From: Paenibacillus taiwanensis DSM 18679 | Lineage (GTDB): Bacteria; Bacillota; Bacilli; Paenibacillales; Paenibacillaceae | DNA: 64,000 bases | Direction of reading: 5' to 3' | NCBI RefSeq assembly: GCF_000425125.1 | Contig: NZ_AULE01000001.1 | Location: 1-64,000 of the forward strand | The notes under the pieces: model-generated | What the model was told of the DNA's origin: nothing | Database searches by the model: none | The model's input: only the letters and a program-made list of their open reading frames with translations | Shown here: positions 35,111 to 43,138 of the stretch, in pieces | Layout: each line of letters starts with the position of its first letter | Position numbering within the stretch: the first letter of the stretch is position 1 | Position numbers and translations under genes: made by a program

Positions 35111-36967
35111 ATGATAATGAAAGAAGAGGCTTCACTGCCAAACTCCTCAACTCGTTTTATTTGGGTGAGTAAATACATATTGAAATTTTTATTGTACACA
35201 TGGAAAATAGCACCTGTCCATTTATCGCTTCTACTGTTTATCCGATTGCTTCAATCTACGGTTCCAAGCCTACAATTGTTTATTACGAAAGAACTTATAG
35301 ATTCAATCACGGAAGCATTTAAACACGGGGGCATGCATATCTCATCCACTTACAGCTTTTTAATGTTACAAACTTTACTTTTACTTTTTTCTCAATTATG
35401 CTTAATAATAGAAAAAATAAACAAAATAAAAATGCAGCAAAAAATCAACTTGTTTATAGAAACAAATATCGCCACAAAAACCTCGTCACTTTCCCTATCA
35501 TACTTCGATAACAGTGAATTCTACGATCTTTTGTTAAGGGCTTCTTCTGGTCAAAGTCAAAGAGTAGTAGACCTAATGAACGGGCCCATGCAAATTGTTC
35601 AAAATACGCTGACACTTGCCACCCTTATTGGTATTTTAGCCCACTTCCATTGGCTAGCAGCAGTTACTGTGGTCGTGATGTCACTTCCTCCTCTACTACT
35701 TCATCTTCGAGAAGGTAAATTAAGATACAAGCTACTGACAGAACTTACCCCCTTAAGCAGAAGAATTAATTATTATTTCAACTTACTTATTGGACGTACG
35801 GCAGCAAAGGAGGTTCGTTTATTTGAATTACAGAGTCATTTTTTGAATAGGTGGAAGCTTCTGTTCAATCGCTCTGCAAACTTACAATTAACATTTGAAT
35901 GTAAAAACAGTTATTATCAGGGATTGGTTGAAGCTTTGAACACGATTTTTGTTTCCATCATTTTAGCGTGGTTTATTTGGATGGGAGTGCATCAAAAACT
36001 CAGTTTGGGAGAATACGTAGCTATATCCCAAGCTTATCTTACCGTTCAAGGTCTTATGCTTGGCATTGCACTATCTATTTCGGGCATCTATGAGAATACA
36101 TTGTCATTACGAGATATGTTCCGTTTTTTAGAACTGCCTAGCGAAGTATGCGCCTCCGAAGAAATGGATGACACCATCCCCTTTCCTGCTCTACGTAAAA
36201 AGGGAATTACCGTTCATAACTTAAGTTTTAAATATTCAGCAGATACGAGTTGGATATTAAAAGATATTTCTTTTTCAATACTTCCCGGCAAAAAAATAGC
36301 TATCGTTGGTAACAATGGCGCCGGAAAAAGCACGTTGATTAAATGCTTATTAGGTTTATACCGCACCTATGAAGGAACCATACTGTATGAAGATGTTGAC
36401 TTAAAACAAATTCCTTCAAAGGTATTACTTCGTAATGCTAGCGCAGTTTTTCAAGATTTTGTGAAATACGAACAAACTGTAAAAGAAAATATTGGGTATG
36501 GAAACATGGATAGAATGACGGATGAAGAGATACTTGCTGCCGCTAAGAAAGGTGACGCACATTCTTTTGTGCAAAAACTAGAGCTTGGCTACGAAACAGA
36601 ATTAGGAACTTCGTTTAATGGCGGGACTGAACTATCTGGAGGACAGTGGCAGAAGCTAGCAGTGAGTCGTGCTTTTATAAAAAATGCAGATATTGTTGTA
36701 TTGGATGAACCGACTGCATCTTTAGATCCGTATGCTGAGGATGTTCTTTATAATACCTTTTCAGAGCTAGCAAACGGGAAGATTACCATTTTGATTTCAC
36801 ACCGATTGAGCAGTTGTATCAACGCCGATCTCATCCTGGTTATGAACAATGGGAAGATCGTAGAGCAAGGTACACATGAGGAGCTCATGTTAATTAATAA
36901 TGGCAATTATGCAGAAATGTTTAGGCTTCAGTCCCAAAAGTATCAACCGGATATCGTGCACAGCTAA
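35111..36967 (+). CDS. ABC transporter, fused permease-ATPase, peptide-export type
   Basis: The 618-residue half-transporter has about six membrane helices in residues 25-330. The ATPase domain has Walker A GNNGAGKST near 400, Q-loop VFQDF, signature LSGGQWQKLAVSRAF near 507, Walker B IVVLDEPTASLDP near 529 and switch His in LISHRLSS near 563. There is no N-terminal C39 peptidase domain, so it exports without cutting a leader, as the NisT/LanT-like class does. Position directly after the Cys-rich peptide makes that peptide the obvious cargo. Codon use and base composition are AT-rich like the rest of this cluster. Confidence 0.93.
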   Translation: MIMKEEASLPNSSTRFIWVSKYILKFLLYTWKIAPVHLSLLLFIRLLQSTVPSLQLFITKELIDSITEAFKHGGMHISSTYSFLMLQTLLLLFSQLCLIIEKINKIKMQQKINLFIETNIATKTSSLSLSYFDNSEFYDLLLRASSGQSQRVVDLMNGPMQIVQNTLTLATLIGILAHFHWLAAVTVVVMSLPPLLLHLREGKLRYKLLTELTPLSRRINYYFNLLIGRTAAKEVRLFELQSHFLNRWKLLFNRSANLQLTFECKNSYYQGLVEALNTIFVSIILAWFIWMGVHQKLSLGEYVAISQAYLTVQGLMLGIALSISGIYENTLSLRDMFRFLELPSEVCASEEMDDTIPFPALRKKGITVHNLSFKYSADTSWILKDISFSILPGKKIAIVGNNGAGKSTLIKCLLGLYRTYEGTILYEDVDLKQIPSKVLLRNASAVFQDFVKYEQTVKENIGYGNMDRMTDEEILAAAKKGDAHSFVQKLELGYETELGTSFNGGTELSGGQWQKLAVSRAFIKNADIVVLDEPTASLDPYAEDVLYNTFSELANGKITILISHRLSSCINADLILVMNNGKIVEQGTHEELMLINNGNYAEMFRLQSQKYQPDIVHS

Positions 36968-37164
36968 TTTTTTAATCCGTACATAAGACATATTCCGATC
37001 ATCCCCACTCTAAGTATATCCCCCTTCGTAACCTCATCCTAATTTTCCATATTTTATTATGAATACTCTCCATTTCCTTATCAGCATAATTAACGTTCGT
37101 TTTCATTATTTTTGTATCGTTTTGTATGAAGGATGTAAATGATGTTAGGAGGATAACTAATAAC

Positions 37165-37734
37165 ATGACCAAGAAACTTAACTTATTATATAATGCTAGT
37201 CTTTTTCCAAGGGATAAAAGGGTACAGATGGAACTATACTGGGAATTCTATTATTTGGTTTACGATATGGTCAAGTACATTATTAAGGAGCATGCCTCTA
37301 CAGAAGATATTATTCAAGAAGCTTTTATAAGAAGTTTAAATCATGCGCATAAGTATCAGGAGCAAGACAAAATTGAAGGCTGGCTAAAAAAAATAGCCAA
37401 AAACACTGCGTTAAATTATTTTCGGAAAATAAAAAAAACACGCAATGAATTAATTGTCGGCTCTGTTGTGATTGACCATACCTGTGTCCTATTTACTCGT
37501 TCCCCCTCCATTGAGCAAGTGGTTGAGAAAAAATATAAAAACAAGTTGGTCACCCTTTGCATTAATCGATTAAATCCGGAGTATCGCAAAATTGTCGTTA
37601 TGAAATATTATCACGATATGTCTTATAAAGAGATTGCTGCAAATCTAGCAACGACAGAAGGTGCTGTACGACAAAAACTTGCACGAGCAAGAGAAAAGAT
37701 CAAAATAAGCTTTGAAAAAGAATGGGAGGTTTAG
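37165..37734 (+). CDS. small ECF-like sigma-70 family factor
   Basis: The protein has 189 residues from the ATG at 37165, behind AGGAGG at twelve bases; an upstream in-frame ATG at 37126 lacks a site. Region 2 is seen in HASTEDIIQEAFIRSLNHAHKY and WLKKIAKNTALNYFRK, and region 4 in LNPEYRKIVVMKYYHDMSYKEI and TEGAVRQKLARAREKI. No anti-sigma gene is adjacent. Sitting between the exporter and the redox genes, it probably controls this cluster. Its own promoter and -10/-35 targets are unproven. Confidence 0.92.
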   Translation: MTKKLNLLYNASLFPRDKRVQMELYWEFYYLVYDMVKYIIKEHASTEDIIQEAFIRSLNHAHKYQEQDKIEGWLKKIAKNTALNYFRKIKKTRNELIVGSVVIDHTCVLFTRSPSIEQVVEKKYKNKLVTLCINRLNPEYRKIVVMKYYHDMSYKEIAANLATTEGAVRQKLARAREKIKISFEKEWEV

Positions 37735-37754
37735 CCTAAATTCCATATCATAGT

Positions 37755-37778
37755 TTGGTTTTATAAAGATTTTAGAGT
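37755..37778 (+). promoter_or_regulatory. candidate shared promoter motif, copy 2 (upstream of the MauE-like gene)
   Basis: TTGGTT-N11-TTAGAGT, the same blocks and spacing as at 34693-34716, 95 bases before the MauE-like start and just after the sigma-factor stop codon. Support is weak by itself. Confidence 0.3.
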
Positions 37779-37872
37779 AATTAAAATAAATTCCGTGATA
37801 TTTTAGCAATTGTATGTGTTATATGAGTGAAGTTTAAAACAAATAATGAACCACAACAGAAAGGAGCATATG

Positions 37873-38400
37873 ATGACACTTTACCTTTTTGTCCAACTGT
37901 TTCTGGCAACTGTAATGATAGCTTCTGCACTATTTAAAGTCTTCTCCTTAAAATCGTTTAACACCACCATGCGTGAAATAGGCGTTTCGATTGGTGATGG
38001 GATGTACGGATCTATGTTTGTCATACTTCTGGAGCTAGTTGCGGGTATTTCCTTATTAATGGTTCCCTATAAGTTAATTGGAGCAAGCCTAGTGCTGTTA
38101 TTGACCTTCGGTTACGCATGGGCGGTATGGAAAGCGAAACGGGCTGCAACTAAAATCAACTGTAATTGTTTCGGAGAGTTATTGCCTGATACGTTAGGAA
38201 AAAGCACCGTCATCAGAATTATTATGGTGTTCTCTTGTTGTTTAGTCGTTTTTTTATCCCCTACATTCTTACATCATATTGCTTTCATAGAACTGTTAAG
38301 TGCAATTTGTATTAGTTTAGGCATTATAGGAATGTACGCCTTAGTTAAGGCTCTAGCTAGCATTACATCTTCTCACCGTGAAGTAGGAGGATATAAATAA
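37873..38400 (+). CDS. MauE/DoxX-like redox-associated membrane protein
   Basis: This 175-residue membrane protein starts at the ATG at 37873, with AAAGGAG six bases upstream. It has four or more helices (LFVQLFLATVMIASALFKVF, FVILLELVAGISLLM, LIGASLVLLLTFGYAWAVW and later ones). A Cys-x-Cys (INCNCFGELLP, residues 97 and 99) lies between helices 3 and 4, as in MauE-like proteins that pass electrons for disulfide formation. MauE with MauD is needed to fold the disulfide-rich methylamine dehydrogenase light chain. Its stop codon overlaps the ATG of the next gene (TAATG), so the two are translationally coupled. Confidence 0.85.
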   Translation: MTLYLFVQLFLATVMIASALFKVFSLKSFNTTMREIGVSIGDGMYGSMFVILLELVAGISLLMVPYKLIGASLVLLLTFGYAWAVWKAKRAATKINCNCFGELLPDTLGKSTVIRIIMVFSCCLVVFLSPTFLHHIAFIELLSAICISLGIIGMYALVKALASITSSHREVGGYK

Positions 38401-38972
38401 TGTCATCCTTTATGCAGCTTTCCTTTATTATTCAATGGGTTTTTATTTTACTATTACTTTTTAGTGTGACCTATTTGATCCGAAATCGACAGCAGAATGT
38501 TGTTGTGCAGCATGAACCTCCTCTGCTGAAAGGTAACAGTCTTGAAGTCGGCTCCTATTTCCCAAGATTGGCCGTTACAAGTATGAATAATGCCGATATT
38601 CAACTACGCCAAACCCAATTTAACGGTTCTATTTTATTATTTAGCGTTTCAGGCTGTAGTGGATGCCAGTTAATGTACCCCAAAATAAATAACATTGCCA
38701 AACATTTTTCATCCTACCAAGTCTTATCTGTCATGATAGGGCCAAAAGAAGATATCCTCCAACTAAAAGAGAATTATGAAATCGAAATCCCTATACACCA
38801 AATCGAGATGAATGAGATGAATTTATATAGTACGTTTAGTTTTCCTTTTTGTTATATTTTATCCCAAGAAGGAATGATTATCGGGAAAGGGAACGTCCAG
38901 GACGAATTAGGAATTGAACAACTGCTACTACCTTATGTGCAAACGGATATCCGAAATGAGAAAGTCAGTTAA
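38400..38972 (+). CDS. membrane-anchored thioredoxin-fold protein, MauD/TlpA-like
   Basis: The 190-residue protein has an N-terminal membrane helix (SFIIQWVFILLLLFSVTYLI). The redoxin domain follows (VGSYFPRLAVTSMNNADIQL) with the active-site C86-S-G-C89 in SVSGCSGCQLMYPK and the cis-proline in SFPFCYIL (residue 149). The domain should lie outside the cell membrane. AGGAGG lies nine bases before the ATG. With the coupled MauE-like gene it forms a MauD/MauE-type thiol-disulfide pair whose natural client here would be the eight-cysteine peptide at 34775. Confidence 0.9.
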   Translation: MSSFMQLSFIIQWVFILLLLFSVTYLIRNRQQNVVVQHEPPLLKGNSLEVGSYFPRLAVTSMNNADIQLRQTQFNGSILLFSVSGCSGCQLMYPKINNIAKHFSSYQVLSVMIGPKEDILQLKENYEIEIPIHQIEMNEMNLYSTFSFPFCYILSQEGMIIGKGNVQDELGIEQLLLPYVQTDIRNEKVS

Positions 38973-39029
38973 TTTTATATGAAAGTTTTGTATGCAATAA
39001 AAGAATTTAATCATCTCCGTAATCTAAAC

Positions 39030-39085
39030 AAAGAGCCGCGTGTCAAGTGCTCTATGTAAACATAACAATGAACACGCTGCTCTTT
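39030..39085. terminator. bidirectional terminator closing the peptide cluster
   Basis: AAAGAGC and GCGTGT pair with ACACGC and GCTCTTT across a longer loop. The hairpin lies between the convergent redoxin and YdcZ-type genes and overlaps the latter's stop codon. Confidence 0.7.
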
Positions 39086-39569
39086 ACGTTGATGAGCCAT
39101 CAGATATCATTTTATTAGAACGATGATTTAGCGTATTCCCGCCTAATTTAAAAACAACAATGCCTCCTACAATGACTAAGACACCTATTAACTTATTAAA
39201 GGTAAACGGAACCTTCTCCAAGCCTAACCAACCTAACGAGTCCCATAACAAAGCAAATCCTAATTGTGAGGTCATCATAATCGAGACGGCATAAGTAGGC
39301 CCTAGCCGCTTTATCCCTTGCACCAGACAAGTTACAACGCCAACACCGATGATACCGCTGAACCAGTACCATAAAGGCATAGGATGCCAAGTTAATAACA
39401 TTTTCCCTTCAAATATAAGTCCCATCGTCAACGAGGCCAGAAAACCCATCCCTAGCACCAACGTTGTTGTTGTCCAAGAGCCCGCCTGCTCATTCACTTT
39501 ACTATTAAAAATATTTTGCAAACCTACTAACGCGCCTGCTATACAGGCTAATAACAATCCGATGATCAT
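39084..39569 (-). CDS. YdcZ/DUF606-type DMT-superfamily transporter, first of a pair
   Basis: The protein has about 161 residues from the ATG at 39569 (GAGAGGG upstream), with five hydrophobic helices. Family features are LLLACIAGALVGLQNIFNSK at the start, PLWYWFSGIIGVGVVTCLVQ and SIMMTSQLGFALLWDSLGWLG. These half-size drug/metabolite-type proteins usually occur as pairs that work together. The partner is at 40400, with a Crp/Fnr gene between them, all on one strand. Substrate unknown. Confidence 0.9.
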   Translation of the reverse strand: MIIGLLLACIAGALVGLQNIFNSKVNEQAGSWTTTTLVLGMGFLASLTMGLIFEGKMLLTWHPMPLWYWFSGIIGVGVVTCLVQGIKRLGPTYAVSIMMTSQLGFALLWDSLGWLGLEKVPFTFNKLIGVLVIVGGIVVFKLGGNTLNHRSNKMISDGSST

Positions 39570-39650
39570 AACAAACCCTCTCATCTGCTAGTGTAGTCCT
39601 TATCAGGTTACCTTAGTTGTGACTCGTCGATCTGCGCTGTAAAACCTCGT

Positions 39651-40349
39651 TTATTCATAAATATTATGATTAGCAAGTGCGCTTAATCCCTCCCGGTCTT
39701 TAACCAAGATGCTCCCTCTGTGACGTTCGATCAGACCTTCTTCGCAAAATTTGTGAATAATCCGATTCAAATGTCTGTAACTTGTTCCAATTAGATTGGC
39801 TGCGTCCTTCAGGCTGATAGGACTTAATTGTTCGGTTAATAAGGTGTGTGACTCATCGAAGGAAACAGACAACAAATAGCTGGCAATCCGCACTTCTACG
39901 GGATACATCAAATTAAAGCTTAAAGAATTAGATTTGATACAAAATTTACGTGTAATAATTTCGAGTAATAGACGAAGCAGTGGTGCGTTATCTTTCCCGT
40001 ACTTGCTCAGCCACCGTTGATGAACCACTATCATATGGACAGGAGATACCGCCTCGACCGTGTTCACAATGTCCATACCTCGCACATATTCAATATCACC
40101 AATCACCTCTAATGGCGTCTTAAAGGATAGAATCAATGCTTTACCTTCAGATGAGGTGGTGTACACCTTAACTTTTCCTTTTACAAGCAGATGTAAATGT
40201 TGAGCGGGGTCTCCTTGAGAGCAGATCACCTCCCCTTGATGAAAGCTGCACAGGGATAAGTGAGACATCCCCTCTTCATGAAAGATGGAGTCAAGCTGAA
40301 ATGCATGCAAATAATGAAGCAACAGCTCACGATCTTTTATTTCCTTCAT
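39651..40349 (-). CDS. Crp/Fnr-family transcriptional regulator
   Basis: The protein has 232 residues from the ATG at 40349 with GGGAGG seven bases upstream. The cyclic-nucleotide-binding-like beta barrel is seen in FHQGEVICSQGDPAQHLHLLVKG. The C-terminal winged helix is PISLKDAANLIGTSYRHLNRIIHKF. There are no Fe-S cysteines. It is of the YeiL-like kind, which sits beside YdcZ genes. It lies between the two YdcZ-type genes on the same strand, so it most likely regulates them. Confidence 0.92.
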   Translation of the reverse strand: MKEIKDRELLLHYLHAFQLDSIFHEEGMSHLSLCSFHQGEVICSQGDPAQHLHLLVKGKVKVYTTSSEGKALILSFKTPLEVIGDIEYVRGMDIVNTVEAVSPVHMIVVHQRWLSKYGKDNAPLLRLLLEIITRKFCIKSNSLSFNLMYPVEVRIASYLLSVSFDESHTLLTEQLSPISLKDAANLIGTSYRHLNRIIHKFCEEGLIERHRGSILVKDREGLSALANHNIYE

Positions 40350-40399
40350 TTCACGACCTCCCTGTTTTTTCACCTAATCTATAAGCTGTTTACTGCTGT

Positions 40400-40825
40400 T
40401 TAGAATCTTAATATTAATACACCCGCAATCATCATACCGATCCCGACGAACTGCGGCAGTCGCATTTTTTGCTTCACCATGCCAAACCATCCGGTACTGT
40501 CCACAATAAAGGTAAAGCTTAATTGCGCGATCAATAAAGCGGATATCGTTAGGGTAACACCAATTTGATGGATTGCGGTGACATTGCTGAAAATAATAAT
40601 CGCCGCAAAAGCACCACCTGCCATATACAACGGCTTCACCTGCTTAAATCGGTGCCATTTCCCATCACGGACAAACAATAAAATAGACAAGGCGATCACA
40701 AAACCGGTAAATTGGGTTATTGTCGCCGCTTGCCAAGTACCGATATCTTGACTGATTCGAGAATTGGCAACTCCCTGAAGCGTAATAAATGCACCCGCTA
40801 ATAATGCAAATACAATTCCTTTCAT
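40400..40825 (-). CDS. YdcZ/DUF606-type DMT-superfamily transporter, second of a pair
   Basis: This is a 141-residue, five-helix protein with GGGGGCGGAG before the ATG. Family features are FALLAGAFITLQGVANSRIS, GAFAAIIIFSNVTAIHQIG and LLIAQLSFTFIVDSTGWFG. It is a paralogue of the 39084 gene and forms with it and the Crp/Fnr gene a compact three-gene unit. A heteromeric small-molecule transporter is the likely product; the substrate is not known. Confidence 0.9.
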   Translation of the reverse strand: MKGIVFALLAGAFITLQGVANSRISQDIGTWQAATITQFTGFVIALSILLFVRDGKWHRFKQVKPLYMAGGAFAAIIIFSNVTAIHQIGVTLTISALLIAQLSFTFIVDSTGWFGMVKQKMRLPQFVGIGMMIAGVLILRF

Positions 40826-40943
40826 TCATCTCCGCCCCCGAAATCGATTTATTTATAATTAAAAGATATGTTCAGGGATTTGGGAAAGGACATATGTCCT
40901 CAATTCCGTTCAAGTCTCTATTCTTCTCTGTATGGCGACGAAG

Positions 40944-41822
40944 CTACCGGAAATGTTCCACATATTGTTGAAGAAATGCATCTAACGTACGTGCTTCTCT
41001 TCCTAGTATTTGCTTCACCGCAGTGGTTGGCCTCTCTGGCAGCGCCACAGACATCGCTTGTATTTCAACCACATGATTAGCAAGCCACGGCGGCATATGT
41101 CCCCGCTCGATTAGATCTATGCGGTGTTGTGCAGACGAAAGGTTTATGTACCGAATGGATCGTTCAAGCAATGACGTCAACTTGTTTGCAATCTCGGGGT
41201 AGCTGAACACCTCTGAGCCAGTAAGGGTGTACACTTGTCCCACCCATTCCTTACTCGTTAATACTTGGGCCGCAACATCAGCAATATCACGACAATCAAT
41301 AAAGTTGCATGCTGCATTTCCCATTGATCCAAAAAACATATTAGTAGTCTTCACTAAAGACGCTTGCTGCAATAAGTTTTGCATAAATGCATAGGGCCGC
41401 AGTATGGTATAGGCGAGACCTGACTTATACAGAGCGTTTTCAATTTCATGATGCCATCTTGCTACTTCCACCGGTGCGCTTCGTTCATACACAGGGCTTG
41501 ATACTTTTACAATATGTTTGATCCCCATCTCTTTGGCGACACGTATAATCGAAGTTTCCCATTCAACCTGCTGCGGGCTGTTGGACAGCGCAAGAAACAG
41601 TTGGCTGCCCCCTGCAAAGGCACAACGCATTGATTGTGGATCAGAGGCATCCATAGCAGCAACTTCAATCTTTGACTGCTCCAGATTCCCAACCCGCTTG
41701 CCAAGACGGACTGCTAGCTTCTCAGGTTCTCTACTTAGAGCTCGAACGGGAGTTCCTGATTGTACGAAACGATCTAACAGAGCATGCCCAATTGTTCCAG
41801 TTGCACCAACAATAATAATCAT
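40944..41822 (-). CDS. NmrA-like atypical SDR, NAD(P)-binding protein
   Basis: The 292-residue protein begins MIIIVGATGTIGHALLDRFV, an NAD(P)-binding GxxGxxG site. It continues with HIVKVSSPVYERS, LAYTILRPYAFMQNLL and FIDCRDIADVAAQVLTSKEW, typical of NmrA/HSCARG and quinone-oxidoreductase-2-like proteins. Its ATG overlaps the stop of the upstream membrane-protein gene by four bases, so the two are coupled. It may reduce quinones or act as a redox sensor. Control by the MarR protein upstream is inferred from shared operator-like sites. Confidence 0.9.
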   Translation of the reverse strand: MIIIVGATGTIGHALLDRFVQSGTPVRALSREPEKLAVRLGKRVGNLEQSKIEVAAMDASDPQSMRCAFAGGSQLFLALSNSPQQVEWETSIIRVAKEMGIKHIVKVSSPVYERSAPVEVARWHHEIENALYKSGLAYTILRPYAFMQNLLQQASLVKTTNMFFGSMGNAACNFIDCRDIADVAAQVLTSKEWVGQVYTLTGSEVFSYPEIANKLTSLLERSIRYINLSSAQHRIDLIERGHMPPWLANHVVEIQAMSVALPERPTTAVKQILGREARTLDAFLQQYVEHFR

Positions 41823-42307
41823 TTTTTTGTCTCCCCTTTAGAAAATTTGGTATGATTGGCACTGTACCATCGCCAACTCACGCTTACACACGCAATCGTA
41901 GTAGATAACGGAAAATCAATACCAATCCGGCTAAACCACATCATGTAGCTGTGCGGCCACCACAAGTCATGCAGCCAGGAGGCTGCCTCTGCTGCAATCA
42001 GCCCAAATGCGGTACCTAAACAGGCAATGGCTCCAACGACCGCAACTTGCGGTGCCTTTATAAGCCAGCGTTTATGAATACCGCGGCTTTGCAGCCATAA
42101 TCCAACCAGCAAAGCTGTGCATGCGGACATCCCCCCAATAGAAGATAATGCGCCTATTTGGAGCCCTTTATCACCAGTTATCACCCCACCGATGCCTGCC
42201 ATAATGGCAGGGGCAGCATAAGCCATCATCACTTCACGCCATAATACGAACTGTCGTGATGGTCTTGCCTTCACTCGCCTAATGTCTGGACGGCTTTGGT
42301 AGTTCAT
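41819..42307 (-). CDS. small multi-pass membrane protein of unknown function
   Basis: The protein has 162 residues, with the ATG at 42307 behind GGGAG; the frame is open upstream without a site. After a basic N-terminus (RRVKARPSRQF) it has four hydrophobic helices (VMMAYAAPAIMAGIGGVI, IGALSSIGGMSACTALLVGLWL, VAVVGAIACLGTAFGLIAAEA, plus one near the C-terminus). I do not recognise the family. It is translationally coupled to the NmrA-like gene and sits behind two MarR-operator-like repeats. Confidence 0.75.
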   Translation of the reverse strand: MNYQSRPDIRRVKARPSRQFVLWREVMMAYAAPAIMAGIGGVITGDKGLQIGALSSIGGMSACTALLVGLWLQSRGIHKRWLIKAPQVAVVGAIACLGTAFGLIAAEAASWLHDLWWPHSYMMWFSRIGIDFPLSTTIACVSVSWRWYSANHTKFSKGETKK

Positions 42308-42356
42308 CTCTGATTCTCTCCCTTCTGGTTCATTCAACTTTAGTTCACCCATATAA

Positions 42357-42368
42357 TTAGGAACCTAA
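42357..42368. promoter_or_regulatory. MarR-operator-like repeat 1
   Basis: TTAGG-AA-CCTAA, perfect five-base arms, lies 50 bases upstream of the membrane-protein start. Its right half CCTAACTA recurs exactly upstream of the marR-type gene (42989-42996), suggesting one regulator binds both. Confidence 0.5.
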
Positions 42369-42388
42369 CTATATCGGAGTAAAAAGGA

Positions 42389-42403
42389 GCTAGGTTCACT
42401 AGC
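42389..42403. promoter_or_regulatory. inverted repeat near MarR-operator-like repeat 1
   Basis: GCTAG-GTTCA-CTAGC, perfect arms, contains another TAGGTT half site 20 bases from the first repeat. It may be a second binding site or part of a weak hairpin after the marR-type gene. Confidence 0.35.
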
Positions 42404-42445
42404 CCATTTTACGCTTACTGATGCGATGGAATACAATTAGGGTCC

Positions 42446-42973
42446 TTATTCCGTTAGCGATGAGATTCCATGTGTCACTTTACTTAACAGATCAAGGAAT
42501 AGACTACGCTCCTCTACACTTAGCAGGCCAACAATCGCTTCCATTCTGGCAAAGTGCTCCTCTGCCATGTCCTGCAGCTTCTCCGCTCCAAGCTCCGTTA
42601 ACACAACCGAACGCTGACGACCATCAACAGAACTGGTCCGACGGGATACAAGACCATCGCGCTCCAATATATCGATCAGCCCCGTTACGGTAGCTCTTGT
42701 AACGCCGAGGTGCTCCGCCAATTGCGATGGCAGTTCCTCCCCTGCGTTATCTTCAAGGTCCGCCAGTAAACGGTATCTGCCCGTCGATAAGCCAAATTTG
42801 GAGAAATGGACTTCCGCCGCATGACCAAGCTTCGTTCCCGCTGCCATTAATCTCGCTGCGACAAGTACAGTCTGTGCGTCTACATCCAAATCGTAACGTT
42901 CGATCTGACGCTTTAATTGAGCAAGCGAAGGAATGGCTTCATACTCATTTGGAATATTATGTTCATTTGTCAT
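42446..42973 (-). CDS. MarR-family transcriptional regulator, apparently leaderless
   Basis: This 175-residue regulator has a helical dimer region at the N-terminus and a winged helix, LPSQLAEHLGVTRATVTGLIDILERDGLVSRRTSSVDGRQ. No ribosome site precedes the ATG: the upstream bases are a run of TATATAT. The -10-like TATTAT ends five bases before the ATG, so the message probably starts at or next to the start codon. Its promoter contains CCTAACTA, shared with the operator-like repeat in front of the next genes; autoregulation and control of the membrane protein/NmrA pair are likely. Confidence 0.9.
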   Translation of the reverse strand: MTNEHNIPNEYEAIPSLAQLKRQIERYDLDVDAQTVLVAARLMAAGTKLGHAAEVHFSKFGLSTGRYRLLADLEDNAGEELPSQLAEHLGVTRATVTGLIDILERDGLVSRRTSSVDGRQRSVVLTELGAEKLQDMAEEHFARMEAIVGLLSVEERSLFLDLLSKVTHGISSLTE

Positions 42974-42977
42974 ATAT

Positions 42978-43008
42978 ATAATATGGTACCTAACTACTTC
43001 GTTGTCAA
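42978..43008 (-). promoter_or_regulatory. marR-type promoter with embedded operator-like site
   Basis: TTGACA (43003-43008), a 19-base spacer, then TATTAT (42978-42983) on the minus strand. The spacer contains TAGTTAGGTACCA. The start of transcription should fall within two bases of the ATG at 42973, implying a leaderless mRNA. Confidence 0.55.
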
Positions 43009-43066
43009 CCCCTATTTTTATTTTTTATCCGAAACTGTTTACATTTCCCCGTCATATAAATCAACT

Positions 43067-43106
43067 AAAAAGGGGCTCCAGCTTAAACTTGCAGCATGGA
43101 AGCCCC
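43067..43106 (-). terminator. terminator after the DUF1801 gene
   Basis: GGGGCT with TCCA/TGGA pairing closes a hairpin with AGCCCC; the minus strand continues TTTTT. It lies about 35 bases past the stop codon. Confidence 0.8.
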
Positions 43107-43138
43107 ACCTTTTAGAAAGCAGAATAGCACGTAAACCA

